DNA of 64,000 bases from Dipteris shenzhenensis (Eukaryota; Polypodiophyta; Polypodiopsida; Gleicheniales): the NCBI GenBank assembly GCA_047967505.1, contig CM106541.1; one strand, 5' to 3'. The position numbers and the translations under genes are program-made. The notes beneath the pieces were generated by a model. That model had not been told where the DNA came from. It made no database searches and saw nothing but the letters and a program-made list of their open reading frames with translations. Within the stretch, counting starts at the first letter, position 1, and every line of letters starts with the position of its first letter. Below are positions 42,225-53,244 of this stretch, one piece after another.

Positions 42225-44055
42225 GAAGTGCGTCTTTATTGGTTATTCTCTGCAGCAGAAAGGGTATAGATGCTATAACCCTTCTACACTTAAGTTCATA
42301 GTGAGCAGAGATGTTGTTTTTGATGAGATGAGCAGCTGGTATAAACCAGTAAATGTGATGATTGATGTAGATGCACAAAATGGTAATGCTGCACAGAATG
42401 CACAGCAGCAATCACAAAATATCAGTGGACCTGGAGTGTCCTCTACCAGTGGTTCACATACTTCGCCATGGACAGGCAGATTGAGATCAGGAGAATCCCC
42501 TCAAAGCAATGCAGATAGTGGTATGCAGGTATCACGAAAAGGAAAAGAGAAGGTAGATCAGCCCATGTTTGATGTGAATGCAGGTCACTCTTATGTGGAT
42601 GGTGAATCCAGTGGCTCAGAACAGAGCATTGATGATGAGTTGGGTATTCCTTCTATTGTTACACCTGGAGTAAGGAAGACCAGGGATGTTTTGAGAGCAC
42701 CTGGGAGTGAGCCTATTTTGCGCAGGTCTACCAAGGTTAGGTATCCTGTGGATAGGCTGAAATATGACGGATTTACAGCCATTCACTATGCCTATATGGT
42801 CAAAGTGATACAGGAACCAGAACCCACTTCTTTTGAGCAGGCCATGGGAAATGAAAAATGGGAGAAAGCCATGGATGAAGAAATGGATGCCTTGGATGCT
42901 AATGCTACATGGGAATTGGTGCCTTTGCCTAAAGGCAAGAATGCAATTGGTTGTAAGTGGGTTTATAAGATCAAGCACAATGCAGATGGTTCTGTGAATA
43001 GATACAAGGCAAGATTAGTTGTCAAGGGGTATGCACAGACATATGGCATTGATTATGAAGAAACTTTCAGCCCGGTTGCAAGGATGGCAACCGTAAGAGC
43101 AGCCATTGCTATGGCTGCATCAAAGGTATGGTCTTTACATCAGATGGATGTAAAGAATGCCTTCTTGCATGGTGATTTGCAAGAAGAGGTCTTTATGGAG
43201 CAGCCAGCAGGTTATGTTCATGCTACTCATCCTGAGTTTGTTTGCAGGTTGAAGAAAGCCTTGTATGGCTTGAAGCAAGCACCTAGAGCATGGTCTGACA
43301 AGATAGGACAGTATCTTGTCACTATTGGCTTTCAGATTTCCAAGGCAGATTTCTCACTCTATGTGAGAAAAACAAAGAAAGGGATTATGCTGCTGGTCAT
43401 TTATGTTGATGATTTGATCATCACAGGTGATAGTGATGAAGATATCCTTCATGTGAAAATGCTATTGAGGCAGAAGTTTGAGATGAAGGATTTGGGAGAG
43501 CTGCGTTATTTCCTGGGCATTGAGGTGATCAGATCACCAAGTGGGATACAGCTCTTGCAGAGGCAGTATGGATTGGACATGCTGTCCAAATATGGGATGA
43601 CAGGCTGTAAGCCTATTTCAGTTCCTTTGGAGCAGAATGTGAAGCTGAGCGCAGATGCAGGTGAGCTTCTGGAAGACCCTACTATGTACAGACGCATAGT
43701 AGGAAGTTTGATTTACATGACTATTACCAGGCTAGATTTGAGCTATGCTGTTGGGTTGGTAAGTCAGTTTATGCAGGCTCCAAGGAAACCGCATTTGGAT
43801 GCGGCTAGACGCATACTCAGGTATGTGAAGTCCACATTGCAGTATGGACTATTTTATGAGGCTGGGGTTCAGATACAGTTGCATGGATACACTGATGCTA
43901 ATTGGGCTGGTAGCATTTCTGATAGACGATCTACCAGTGGATATGTGTTCTCTTTTGGGAGTGCTGCAGTCACTTGGAGCAGCAAGAAACAGCCTACAGT
44001 TGCCTTGTCGAGCACAGAGGCTGAGTACAGGGGTGCAGCAATGGCTGCATGTGAG
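42208..44055 (+). pseudogene. Copia-B reverse transcriptase and RNase H part
   Basis: In the shifted frame the polyprotein resumes with LDPKAEKCVFIGYSLQQKGY, an acidic/serine linker, and a complete RVT_2 domain: WVYKIKHNADGSVNRYKARL, HQMDVKNAFLHGDLQEEVFM, KKALYGLKQAPRAW and the catalytic YVDDLIITGD. RNase H follows (YTDANWAGSISDRRSTSGYV, KKQPTVALSSTEAEYRGAAM). No stop lies between 42211 and 44055, so the RT is intact in sequence but is cut off from its normal upstream frame. Confidence 0.93.
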
Positions 44056-44069
44056 TGGCTGCATGTGAG
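44042..44069. repeat. 14-bp tandem duplication in Copia-B RNase H
   Basis: TGGCTGCATGTGAG occurs at 44042-44055 and again at 44056-44069. The extra 14 bp shifts the frame and introduces a stop two codons later (TAG at 44071-44073). Confidence 0.93.
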
Positions 44070-44417
44070 GTAGCTTGGTTGCATAAGCTACTCTATGATA
44101 TGCATCAATCTACAGATGGGCCGGTTGTCATTTATTGTGACAACATGAGTAGTATACATTTGGCAAAGAACCCAGTCTTTCATGCCAGAACAAAGCACAT
44201 TGAGGTGCATTATCACTATGTGCAGGAGAAGGTTTTACTAGGTCTCATTGATCTAGTTTATGTCAGCACAGAGGATCAGGTAGTTGACATCTTCACGAAA
44301 GCATTGGGCACAGAGAAGCTGCGCAAGTTCAGAGACCTGCTTGGTGTGCAAGAATTGGGATTGAGCTCGAGGGGGAGTGTTGAGATATCGAGCTCCACTC
44401 GGGATATGCCAGGGTGA
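44055..44417 (+). pseudogene. Copia-B RNase H C-terminal part
   Basis: After the duplication the frame restored by one repeat reads MAACEVAWLHKLLYDMHQST, VIYCDNMSSIHLAKNPVFHA, RTKHIEVHYHYVQEKV and VDIFTKALGTEKLRKFRDLL, the standard Copia C-terminus. The frame passes through the purine tract and ends 40 bp inside the 3' LTR, which is common for Copia elements. Confidence 0.9.
44367..44377 (+). other. Copia-B polypurine tract
   Basis: TCGAGGGGGAG lies directly before the 3' LTR TGTTGAG. Confidence 0.85.
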
Positions 44418-44732
44418 CTGTTGTGCATTTATGTCACCGACCTGTTAGCTGGAGATGCGGTTGGTACACCACCCACGACGAATAATAGCTGGATGACAGC
44501 TATCCTTATCTACTCTAGTTTGTGGCTCAGTTAGTATGCCACCTTAGTTAGTTGAGTTTGGTTTGAGACCCACATATAGGGTTCTTCTATTTCTTTGTAC
44601 TAGAGTTCTTTTGGCTTTTACAACTAAGAAGAGGAAAACTGTTTTCAGCCTCCACCTTTGTGTGTATTCCCCCATTGTGCATGTGAGAAAGCCTCAAGTG
44701 AGCCTCCTTCCCTCTCTCCCACAATCTTCACA
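44378..44732 (+). repeat. Copia-B 3' LTR
   Basis: 355 bp. It differs from the 5' LTR only at the CACCACCCACGACGAATA site (one substitution and an extra ACG). Confidence 0.95.
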
Positions 44733-44852
44733 ACATGGCCATAGGTCTCACTTTTGTATCAAAGAACCACCCCTTTGTTGGGTGATCTTGAAAGTGTTCT
44801 TGGAAGCACTGTCTCTCTAATCATGCTAGAGCCCCCTGCCCTCATGTGAGTC

Positions 44853-45240
44853 ATGCTTGAGCTATGTGTGTCATTGTAAAGATAGGCCCTGGTAAAATTG
44901 CTCCAAGATAGATGTATGGATGTACTATTTCCACTGGCTCCCCTCGGTATGTGAAACTATGTTGCTGAAGTACCGCTCATGATGCGTTGAAGATCATGAA
45001 CTTGGTTTTGCCAAGGTTAACCATCAAGTCTCTCTCCCTACAAAACAATCAAGAGCCTCAAGATGTTGCTGTAGACTTGTAGCATAGTAGGAGATGAGAA
45101 CTATGTCATCTGCATATAGTAATATATGTATCATCAAATTTGTAAGCAAGGATCCCTCTCCACCTAGGCAGTCATTCCAGTCATAATGTCATCAATGTAG
45201 AGCCCAAAAAGTGATTCCCATATATATCATGTTACTATAG
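44853..45240 (-). pseudogene. LINE-3 reverse transcriptase palm fragment
   Basis: Reading down from 45240: SLFGLYIDDIMTGM, then LLYADDIVLISYYATSLQQH with the catalytic YADD, VNLGKTKFMIFNAS (after a one-base frame change) and YIYLGAILPGPIFTM. This is the RVT_1 thumb-proximal part of a non-LTR RT. The YADD context and LYIDD upstream differ from LINE-1 and LINE-2, indicating a different LINE clade. Confidence 0.78.
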
Positions 45241-45480
45241 GTTGATTCCCATAGATACCCTATTACTACAAGAAATCCTCTCTCTGGGCTCTGATGAGAC
45301 TCTGTGTAAAAGATCACATACCCAACCCTTTAGACCTTATGCGATGTTTCTATGCATGTCTCTGAGAAACCCCCTAGATTGGACCAAAGGGTTCCATTGC
45401 AATTCCATACAAACATTTGTATTCTACTTTGTGTTCTCATTTCCAATCCTCGACACTATCATATGCTGACTATTTCACCT
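45230..45480 (-). pseudogene. LINE-3 endonuclease N-terminal fragment
   Basis: The minus strand reads FVWNCNGTLWSNLGGFSETC, then VGYVIFYTESHQSPERGFL and GYLWES. WN.NG and (T)E(T/S)HQ are the first two active-site blocks of the LINE APE-type endonuclease. The fragment stops at the deletion junction. Confidence 0.7.
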
Positions 45481-45527
45481 TCCTCCTTCTCTTCACTTTC
45501 TGTTCTATCTTTCTCTCTTCAATGTTC

Positions 45528-46367
45528 TTATTGTAGGAGGGTGATATCATCATCTAGACAAGTCGTGATACCCTTAATCTTTCCCTCATGCTCATAATAG
45601 TAGACTCTATCCCAAAATATCACCACTAATGGCCTTGCTGGTGCGTCCTCTCGACCCACTCTCCAAGCTTCCTCATAAGTTAGATTGATTCCCATTTTGG
45701 TGAACCGCATCTGCCATTAGAGTATCCCCTACCGGTAGGCCTCTAATGATTACATTAAAAGATTTGTTATCTCGTCAATTATCCTCTTCATGGGCATCCA
45801 ATATGATCTCTTTTTTAGGGATAGATGTACCTTTCTTATCCACATCCTTCCATTCCAATATTTTGGCTTCCCCTTTATCAATTTTCTATTTAAGTTCAGC
45901 ATATGCTTTCCTTGCATTATGGCTTACATGGCTACTATAAGCCTATATCATTCTTGAGATTGGCATTCTCAATTTTGAGATCTTCCACCATTTTTCCTGT
46001 CCCATCTAGAGCCCTGTTTCATCTCTTTGACTTGCTACAATCCAATCTCCAATGCATGTATTTTGTCTTGAAGGCTGGTTTTGGGAGATTCCCACTCCAT
46101 TTTTTCTCTCTTGCACCTCTCTCTTAGATTTCTCCTTCTTCCATTCTTCCTCCAACTTCCCTCCCTACCATTTAGGGCCTTGTCCATGTGTGTTTTCTTA
46201 GCCAATGATGCCACATTTGAGGCTTCCAGACTCTCCACCTTCTTAATGAGGGCAACACAAATTTTATTGATGCAAGTGAGTACATTCTCCATAGCCTTAT
46301 TGGTTTTCCCTACTAAATATGTCTTCATGGCATTCTCCAAATCTTGCGTTCCCCATTTGTCTTCCAC
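45528..46367 (-). pseudogene. LINE-3 ORF1 protein (coiled coil plus C-terminal domain)
   Basis: 46367-46035 encodes a helical, Lys/Glu-rich coiled coil (VESLEASNVASLAKKTHMDK, SLQDKIHALEIGL). After a decayed stretch, 45710-45528 reads MRFTKMGINLTYEEAWRVGR, ARPLVVIFWDRVYYYEHEGK and IKGITTCLDDDITLLQ, which follows the RRM/C-terminal-domain pattern of coiled-coil-type LINE ORF1 proteins (W+GR..RPLIV.F, ...LKG....DDDLT). This differs from the DUF4283/CCHC ORF1 of LINE-1 and LINE-2. Confidence 0.6.
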
Positions 46368-46440
46368 ACATCCTCACATAGGCATTGGATATAACAACCA
46401 ACACCCCTTTGTGAAAAGATGTTGCTACTTATTCTTCACT

Positions 46441-46851
46441 CAGAGCTGATCTCGTTCTTTTTGTTGATGTCTTCTTGCAAGTCTACTACTTTTGGGGGAG
46501 GTGGTGTGGTGGCTGGGAGTCCCCTATTTGCTATTTGAGGGGAGTTTGAGGGTGCAAAGTGGATAGGGGAGCCTGTATGAGGGCACATAGTGGAGGCAGC
46601 TCTCATGGTACAATAGTGGGCCTAGAACGTGTTGAGTGGCTAGATGTGGGGCTACAAAGCCCCTATGCTATAGTAGGCACCTCTGAAAGACCAATAGGCC
46701 CATTGGAGAAGGTTGAAGGTGGAGAATCAGGCTATATGCCCTACAACAAGTAGGATGTAGAGGGGGTCATGACAAGTAGTAGCCATGAAGGCAAGGGCTA
46801 GAGAGTCTCAAGATGTTGACGGGTCTGTAAGCGAAGACTGGACTGAGGGTG

Positions 46852-46908
<57 letters not shown>

Positions 46909-47966
46909 AGGGAGGGAGGGAGGGAGGGAGAGAGGGAGGGAGAGAGAGAGAGCTAAAGAGGAGGGTAGGAAACTAGGGAGAGCCTAAGAGGAGGAGAATG
47001 AGGAATTGTGGAAATATGAGGAGATAGTGAGGAGTTTATAGGAATGGATGTGTAGCTTTTGGGTTTCTAAATTTAGGATTTTGTATTTTTGGGTTTTAGG
47101 GTCTATGGACTACAACACCCATACCTCATGTCAACATCCTCAAAGTTCTCTCTACATCTCAACCTAATGCTCTTGTTTAGAAAATTGGCAACAACAAGTT
47201 GCAAAAACTACCCAACCTATTGTGTAAGCAACACCTTAAAAATCAAAAAGAGATTTAAAGAAATTCTCCTCTAGATCCATTTTCCTCATGGTCAGCTTTT
47301 GGAGACAGCTACCCCCACGAGCTTCATCCCAAACATGAGGGATAGTTAGGAATTGATTCTTGACCCGTGTCAATGAACTAGTTCATTGCATCCCCAAAAA
47401 CCTAATATATGCACAAATGTTGGGGGGATTTCTAACCCCCTCCCTTATCTTTCTCTTCCCCACTTCTTCATGCAATCATTTATTTGAGTCAATTGTTGTA
47501 TGGTTAATTTTGTTAGTGTATTGATTTCTTTGGCTATACCATTGATTTCTATTTATTTAAATGGTGTATTTTCATACCAAGAAAGTGGATATATATGCCA
47601 CCTTCCCAAGAGAGAACTCGTCTTTCACTACATTTCATGATTGAATTAACCATATCCAAGTGGGCGTATAAAGTTTGAAATAGATTTTTGTTTTCAAAGA
47701 GTCTTTGTTGAGATGCTCAAGTTTATATTTAAAATCATATGTTTTTAGCACCAAGAATGTGACCACCTTTCCAAGAAACTACTGATCTTTTGCTTTTTCC
47801 ATACAATGAAAATTACCCTATGCAAATAGATGGTTAAATTTATATAGTGTCCTTGGAAGTCCCCACCCATGCCTATGTCATCGTTTTGAGTGCCATCAAA
47901 TGCATTACCATGAGGTTTCTAAGCACACACCATGGTGCACTGTATCTATTTGAGTTTAGCTTCAAT
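46441..47966. other. Spacer with (GA)n microsatellite
   Basis: A GAGAGA run with a GAGG-repeat extension lies at 46855-46953. Otherwise AT-rich sequence with no gene supported; the first part (to ~46600) may be the LINE-3 leader. Confidence 0.6.
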
Positions 47967-49262
47967 TGTTGAAGTATATGGTGTGGCAAGCCATATGTGA
48001 GATTGCCACATGGCCAAAGTCAATTTGAGATCTCCCACATGCAAATTTGGAACTCATGGATGAAGCCATAAAATGTCTTGAGGGTGGAGGCCCTCATATC
48101 CCTAGATCCATTTTGAGGGAGAGAAACCCTGTGTGATAGTTGAAGATGCCAAAAGAGTCTACAAAATGAAGGGGAGTAGAAGGTGCACCATGCATTGAAA
48201 AGCCTCACATAATGGCATGGACCACTAAAGAGGTTGCATCTCATAAAAGAAACCATACATGCATGGCGATTGGCAAGGAATCACATGGCAATTGAGGTGA
48301 TAGCACACAAACGACACAAGAAAAGTAGCAGAGTAGTAGCATGTAGATTAATAGCGCATAGACTAATAAGTACAAATGGCAACCCACCAAGCCATGGACA
48401 GCTAGTAGTAGCAACCAGTGAAAATGGAAGACCCAACTAGGTAGACTACGGATTAGGAACCAGCAATAGCTAGGGGACCAACAGGGCACGTGCTACACAT
48501 GCAAACATTAATATGGAAAAGGCACATAGAGAGAGACAGAGGTGCACCATACTATTAATGAGATCAGCAAAAGGCATAATGCAGCAATAGCCAGTTAGGA
48601 TAGCCAGTTAGGATATAGAATAGTTTGTCATGTGGGGTGGTACACAAAAGTAGAACTGTTCGCTCACACAAGACTGGTAGCACCAAATAGAATAACGTTG
48701 ACTTGGATGCATATGCAGCCACACATAGTGCAATTCTCAACAAATATGAGGCAAGAGAAACCCATGGTAGCAGTAAATGACCATAGAGCCAAGAGTGTAT
48801 ATACATGTGGTAATAGTCCAAGGCATATGACATGGTATCTTGCCACCATAAAGCAACGAGTTGATCATGTGGCAAATGACAAAGGAGTACCACATATCTA
48901 GACTAGGTAGTGCAGAGGTGGAACAAGGACATAACATGTGATCCTGCATATGCAAGGTGGTAGTGATGCACGGATGAGGTACAAGTGTCAAAGGCGATAT
49001 GAGAAATTGCCTACTGACACGTGGTATGTGTTGCCAAGGTTGAGGAGTGGCAATCGTACCTCTCTCATTAACATAACTCAAGACCATAGATGGGTGGCTT
49101 TAGGAGGGGTGTTGAGACATTGGTGTGGCAAGCCATATGTGAGACTACCAAATGGACAAATTCCAATTGAGATATCCCACATGCAAAGTGGAAACTCATA
49201 AAGGAATCCATAAAATGTCTTGAGGGTGGAGGCCCTCATATTCCCTTATCTATTTTGGGGGA
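47967..49262 (+). mobile_element. Possible non-autonomous LTR (TRIM/LARD-like) element
   Basis: Direct repeats of about 145 bp start TGTTGA(A/G)..ATGGTGTGG at 47967 and TGTTGAGACATTGGTGTGG at 49110; both contain CAAGCCATATGTGAGA, CCCACATGCAAA and AAATGTCTTGAGGGTGGAGG and run to ~48116 and ~49262. The right copy is preceded by a purine tract (TAGGAGGGG, 49101-49109), as a 3' LTR would be. The ~990-bp interior is non-coding. No clear primer-binding site follows the left copy and no CA end or target duplication is defined, so the assignment is tentative. Confidence 0.4.
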
Positions 49263-50500
49263 TTCTTCCTCCATGGGTGGCTATGCGGTGGGATTGGGAG
49301 CCCCACATGCAACCCATTGACATGTGGCCCAATGAGAGGGCAGCATGTCTCAAGATCTATGATAGTCATTTGATGTGTGGACCAATCAAGGGTGACAAGC
49401 ATGGGGACAATGAGAGCAAGCAGAGAGTTTGGAGGGAGAGATGAGTAGGGAACCGAGGGAGGGAGGGGTTGAGGGCAAGGAGGGAGTGGGACAGGAAGGA
49501 CTCAATGTAAGGGGGGAAGCGAGGGGAGGAAGCAGAGGGGTGCCAAGGGTGGAGACAAAGGTGGGAGGGGGTGTGAGAGAAGAAGGTTTCATGTAGTAAC
49601 AATATGTATACATTGATTAGAGGAAAAACATATGTGTCTACTCCTTGAGCTTATACAAAAATTCAATGAAGCAAGGGCATACCTTGGGTCATAATTGGTG
49701 GTTGACTCAATAGAAACTTTATCATTGAGCTGCCTAGTGACCCTAAGGAAAAATTGGTCCTTCCAAGAAAATGTTTTTTGGAGCCTAGAAAAAGCATGAT
49801 CCAAGAAAGTAAGGTTGATATTTAGGATCCTCAATTGAATTGAGGAAAGGACTAATGGGAGCACTAAAAAATAATGGGACTCTTAAAGCCAAAACATCTA
49901 TACAAGGAGATGTCTCAATGACTCTTGTAGGTAGTATGTCAATAAAATTTACACAAGGATCAAGAGAATTGGTGGGCAAGATGAGCTAAGAAATGGTTGC
50001 AACTAGAATAGCAAAGAAGAGGTGACAAGGAGGCTAGAGATTGAGAAATTGAAGACCCTATAGAGGGCAAGGGATCTAGCCATAGTAGTATGAGCTCTTC
50101 AAGTAGCAACTTTGTGAGCATTGCTCAATCCAATTTTTTTCAAGTAGGCAAGAATGGGTAGCTAGAGAATCTAGGCAACATCCAGCTTAAATGCCAACGA
50201 ATGACAACCAACAACCCTCTAACTCTATATGAATAGGTTGATCCAATGCCCAAAGTGCAAACACTAACAAACTAATCTTCAAGAATGGATCATCACAAAT
50301 AGGCCAAAAGAGATGATTGGGAGAGCTCTAAGTAAAATGATACATCATAGAGCCAGCCATTTGATGGAATCTACACACTTTCATGTGACAATCAGAGCAT
50401 CCCTTTCTTCTCCTCACTCTCACTTGCTGTCTCATGATCCACCCTTTCTTTTACCAATTACAAATCCTTATTCTCCCACATTGGAACCATTTTGGTGCCA
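49263..50500. other. Spacer, no gene recognised
   Basis: A purine-rich stretch (49360-49580, GGGAGGGAGG-type) is followed by unique-looking sequence with only short open frames. Confidence 0.4.
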
Positions 50501-50529
50501 TGTCATAAAGTTCAACCACACATCTATTC

Positions 50530-50640
50530 CTTCACACCACTCAAGCACGACATCATGCATAGGTTCCACTATGTCATTCAAGCACAACATCATGCATTGG
50601 TTCCTCCACATATTCAAGCACAATGTCATGCATGGGTTTA
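50530..50640. repeat. ~33-bp tandem repeats
   Basis: TTCAAGCACAACATCATGCA with GGTTC occurs four times with variations (about 50540-50640). Function unknown. Confidence 0.65.
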
Positions 50641-50699
50641 TACACATTTTGCTAGTGGCTTGAGAGTTATATAGCACTAGACAATTAACCAAGAGATTC

Positions 50700-51805
50700 T
50701 ATTGGACTTTCTCACTTCATTTGGACTTTTTTCTAGAATGGTTACCTCTAGTCAATAATGATCTCCCAGCTCTACATCTGAGTAAAATTATGACACTAGA
50801 TAGGTCACCTAATCATGGATTGAGCTTTCCTATGTACTAATCACATACTATCTAAGGAGTGTGAAACCTAATTTGCAACAACATGATCAATACCTGCCCT
50901 AGGTTCTTGCATAACTACTTTGAGTTGTTCAAGTTTGATGAAAAACTAGGATTGCTTCTTTGCACTAGAGAAGTGAGTTGTTGTGGGAGTCCCAATCCTC
51001 TTTTCTTGACGATGAAGCCTCCTTAATGTTGACTTCATGTTTCTAAGAGCCATTTCATTTTGGACCTTTTTTTGTTCCTGGAAAAAGCCTAAAAATTATT
51101 CCCAATTGAAAATTTTACTTTTGGAAAATATTCGTCCCAAATCAAAAGTTTACTTTTTCGTACTATCCTTTCCAGGTAAAAAGTTTTTTTACTCACACTA
51201 TCATTTTACACTTGTAATACAAAGACTAGGAAACATAATTCGTACCTTACTCTATCTTTTAAAAATCCTAATATAAATTCTTATTTTTAAGAATTCACCT
51301 TTTAAAAAATAATATTTTTTAAAATTATTAATAATTTAAAATAAAAAGACAAACTAAATCCATGGAAAAACTATCATCGTCTCTCTTGAAAGGATAAATT
51401 AAAAAGTAAGTAAATTTTGGAAGTTTATTTAAGCAAGTAAATTTATAGGAGCTGATGAGATTCATTTACCATGAGAGTCCTCTAAAATCTCTGAGATTTA
51501 ACAATAGTATCAATAAATATCTTTCAGAGTTTTCGAACTCTTAAATCTCTAAGTAAGACTTAATAATAGTGTCAATAAACACCTTTTAGAGTTTTAGAGG
51601 CAATAATGGTAAAATCTCAAAGGACTTTATATTGGTATTAACAAACACCTTGCGATAGTTACAAAGGTTTTTTAAGAAATACAAAGTAAAATTACATAAA
51701 TGAGATGTTTTTTAATTTAACAAAAATTAATTTTACTTTTATTATTTTATTTAGAAAATAAAATAAAATAATTAAATCATTGTTTGATTGATTAACATTT
51801 CATTC

Positions 51806-51848
<43 letters not shown>

Positions 51849-52200
51849 TTCCCTTGTCCTTCCATTCCCCTCTCCTTCTTCCCTTCCCACTCTCTCTCCT
51901 CTCTCCCCCCCTTCCCGTCCCAGCACCTCTTTCCCTTTCCTTCCCCTATCCTCCTCCACTATATTCTCTCTCTGTGTTGCCGCATGCTCCCCTTCCCTTC
52001 TCCCCCTTTCTCTCCCTTCATCTTCCCCTCTCTCTCTCCCCCATCCTTCCTTTCATTTCTCCAACCCCCTCCCCCTCTCCTCTCGTAGGCAGTCAAAAAT
52101 AAAAAAGGGTTTGCACTACCATGGGTAGAATGAGAGGGGAGGGGAGAGGGGGGGTTGGTATGATACTTTGTACAAGACTTAAAATGTATAAGTTTAAGGC
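50700..52200. other. AT-rich spacer followed by a C/T-rich microsatellite tract
   Basis: 51480-51660 contains three diverged ~70-80-bp segments with ATAGT(A/G)TCAATAAA(C/T)A(C/T)CTTT. A (TC)n run at about 51817-51845 leads into a pyrimidine-rich tract to 52080. No gene supported; the open frame across the CT tract is compositional. Confidence 0.6.
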
Positions 52201-52475
52201 CCTTGTACATTATCATGCCCATCAGAGACATGTACATAGGATAGAAGCTCCCCAATGCATAGTTTTTAGCACTCATGCATGATGTATAGTAAGAAACAAG
52301 GAAATATGTATGCCCAATCAGGCATAATCTCTTGGGATGACTTTTTAAGCATGGATCTAAATATGTTGCTGCTATCAAGGAATTATCCACTTTTCAAAAT
52401 AGGGAAGGGTTGTTTGCATATACAAGAATACGAGACCGATGTTTATTGCCAAATACATGAGAATATATATTGCCC

Positions 52476-52635
52476 AATACATGGGAATATATATTGCCCG
52501 ATATATATTGCCATTTATATTGTTCGATACGAAATGGCCTTAGCAAAATAAGAAAAATACATGGGAATATATATTTCTCAATATATATTGCGATTTATAT
52601 TGTTTGATACGAAATGGCCTCAGCAAAAAAATAAG
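52476..52635. repeat. 80-bp tandem duplication
   Basis: Copies 52476-52555 and 52556-52635 share AATACATGGGAATATATATT, ATTTATATTGTT(C/T)GATACG and AAATGGCCT(T/C)AGCAAAA with a few differences. A further half unit precedes (52450-52475). Confidence 0.88.
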
Positions 52636-52694
52636 CCAATAGAGAGCTCCACGCATATAAGATGAGGATCAAAATAAGATGTTCTCTAGCTGGC

Positions 52695-52835
52695 TCATGC
52701 GACAATGGGTGGTTGGTGGGTGCCCTGGGCCCCTAGTAAAATGTGTAGCCCATGGCGATATAGTACCACGAAGCAGGCGCAAACACCGAGCAGGGTGCTG
52801 GCAATGATCATGAGAACAGCAAGGAGGATCGCCAT
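52695..52835 (-). CDS. Candidate 46-aa single-span membrane peptide
   Basis: The minus strand opens MAILLAVLMIIASTLLGVCA then CFVVLYRHGLH and ends HQPPIVA. About 25 hydrophobic residues followed by YRH would make one transmembrane helix. It is GC-richer than its surroundings. No homologue recognised and no proof that it is expressed; it could also be an exon of the module-2 gene upstream. Confidence 0.25.
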   Translation of the reverse strand: MAILLAVLMIIASTLLGVCACFVVLYRHGLHILLGAQGTHQPPIVA

Positions 52836-53244
52836 GACGATGATTGATTACTAAAATAAAATATTACGCTTTATGAGAATAAGATCCATTTCCATTATCA
52901 TCGTAAACAAATTCCTCGCTAATTGAAAATAATAGGAATATTAATTCAATACACCATTGTAACAAACCTTCAAAACAATTATTGCAAATAGATAATACAT
53001 GTCCGAAAAATAATTTTATATTATAAATATGTTTGTATACAAAATTCTTCCTCTCCTTATCAATTATGTACGTAGCCTTGGATCAGGAGAGTAGGTTGCA
53101 CTGATGCCGAGCATGTCATACAACTCACATGCCACAGGAGCGTTGCATGCCGCACATGCACTTCTCACCTTTAAAGTATTCATCACAAGATAGACAAGGT
53201 GAAAGCGATGATAACAAGGGAGGGAATATTATCCTATGGCCCTG

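Larger units (their letters stand above)
39228..44732 (+). mobile_element. Copia-B: young Ty1/Copia element with two coding lesions
   Basis: This is a 5505-bp element. LTRs are 39228-39579 and 44378-44732, with a 5-bp target duplication ACATG (39223-39227 and 44733-44737), a tRNA-iMet primer-binding site (39580-39591) and a purine tract (44367-44377). The LTRs differ by one substitution and one 3-bp indel, so insertion is recent. Coding order is gag, knuckle, protease, integrase, RT, RNase H. Two lesions break the polyprotein: an internal deletion at ~42208 and a 14-bp duplication at 44042-44069. It sits in LINE-3. Confidence 0.97.
44738..46440 (-). mobile_element. LINE-3 remnant, 5' part with internal deletion
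   Basis: The minus strand from 46440 downward gives ORF1, the first part of an endonuclease, then a jump into the RT palm. RT/post-RT coding (44738-45240) includes IHILLYADDIVLISYYATSL (YADD at 45105-45116) and FTYRGEPVEIVHPYIYLGAI. The whole middle of ORF2 between endonuclease N-terminus and RT is missing. Confidence 0.75.

Noticed and set aside
49360-49610. Minus-strand Ser/Pro/Leu-rich frames of 75-78 codons
   Set aside because: They translate a purine-rich (GGGAGG)n stretch; compositional artefact.
51788-52102. 104-codon Ser/Pro/Leu-rich frame
   Set aside because: It is a translation of the CT-rich microsatellite tract; no domain or codon signal.
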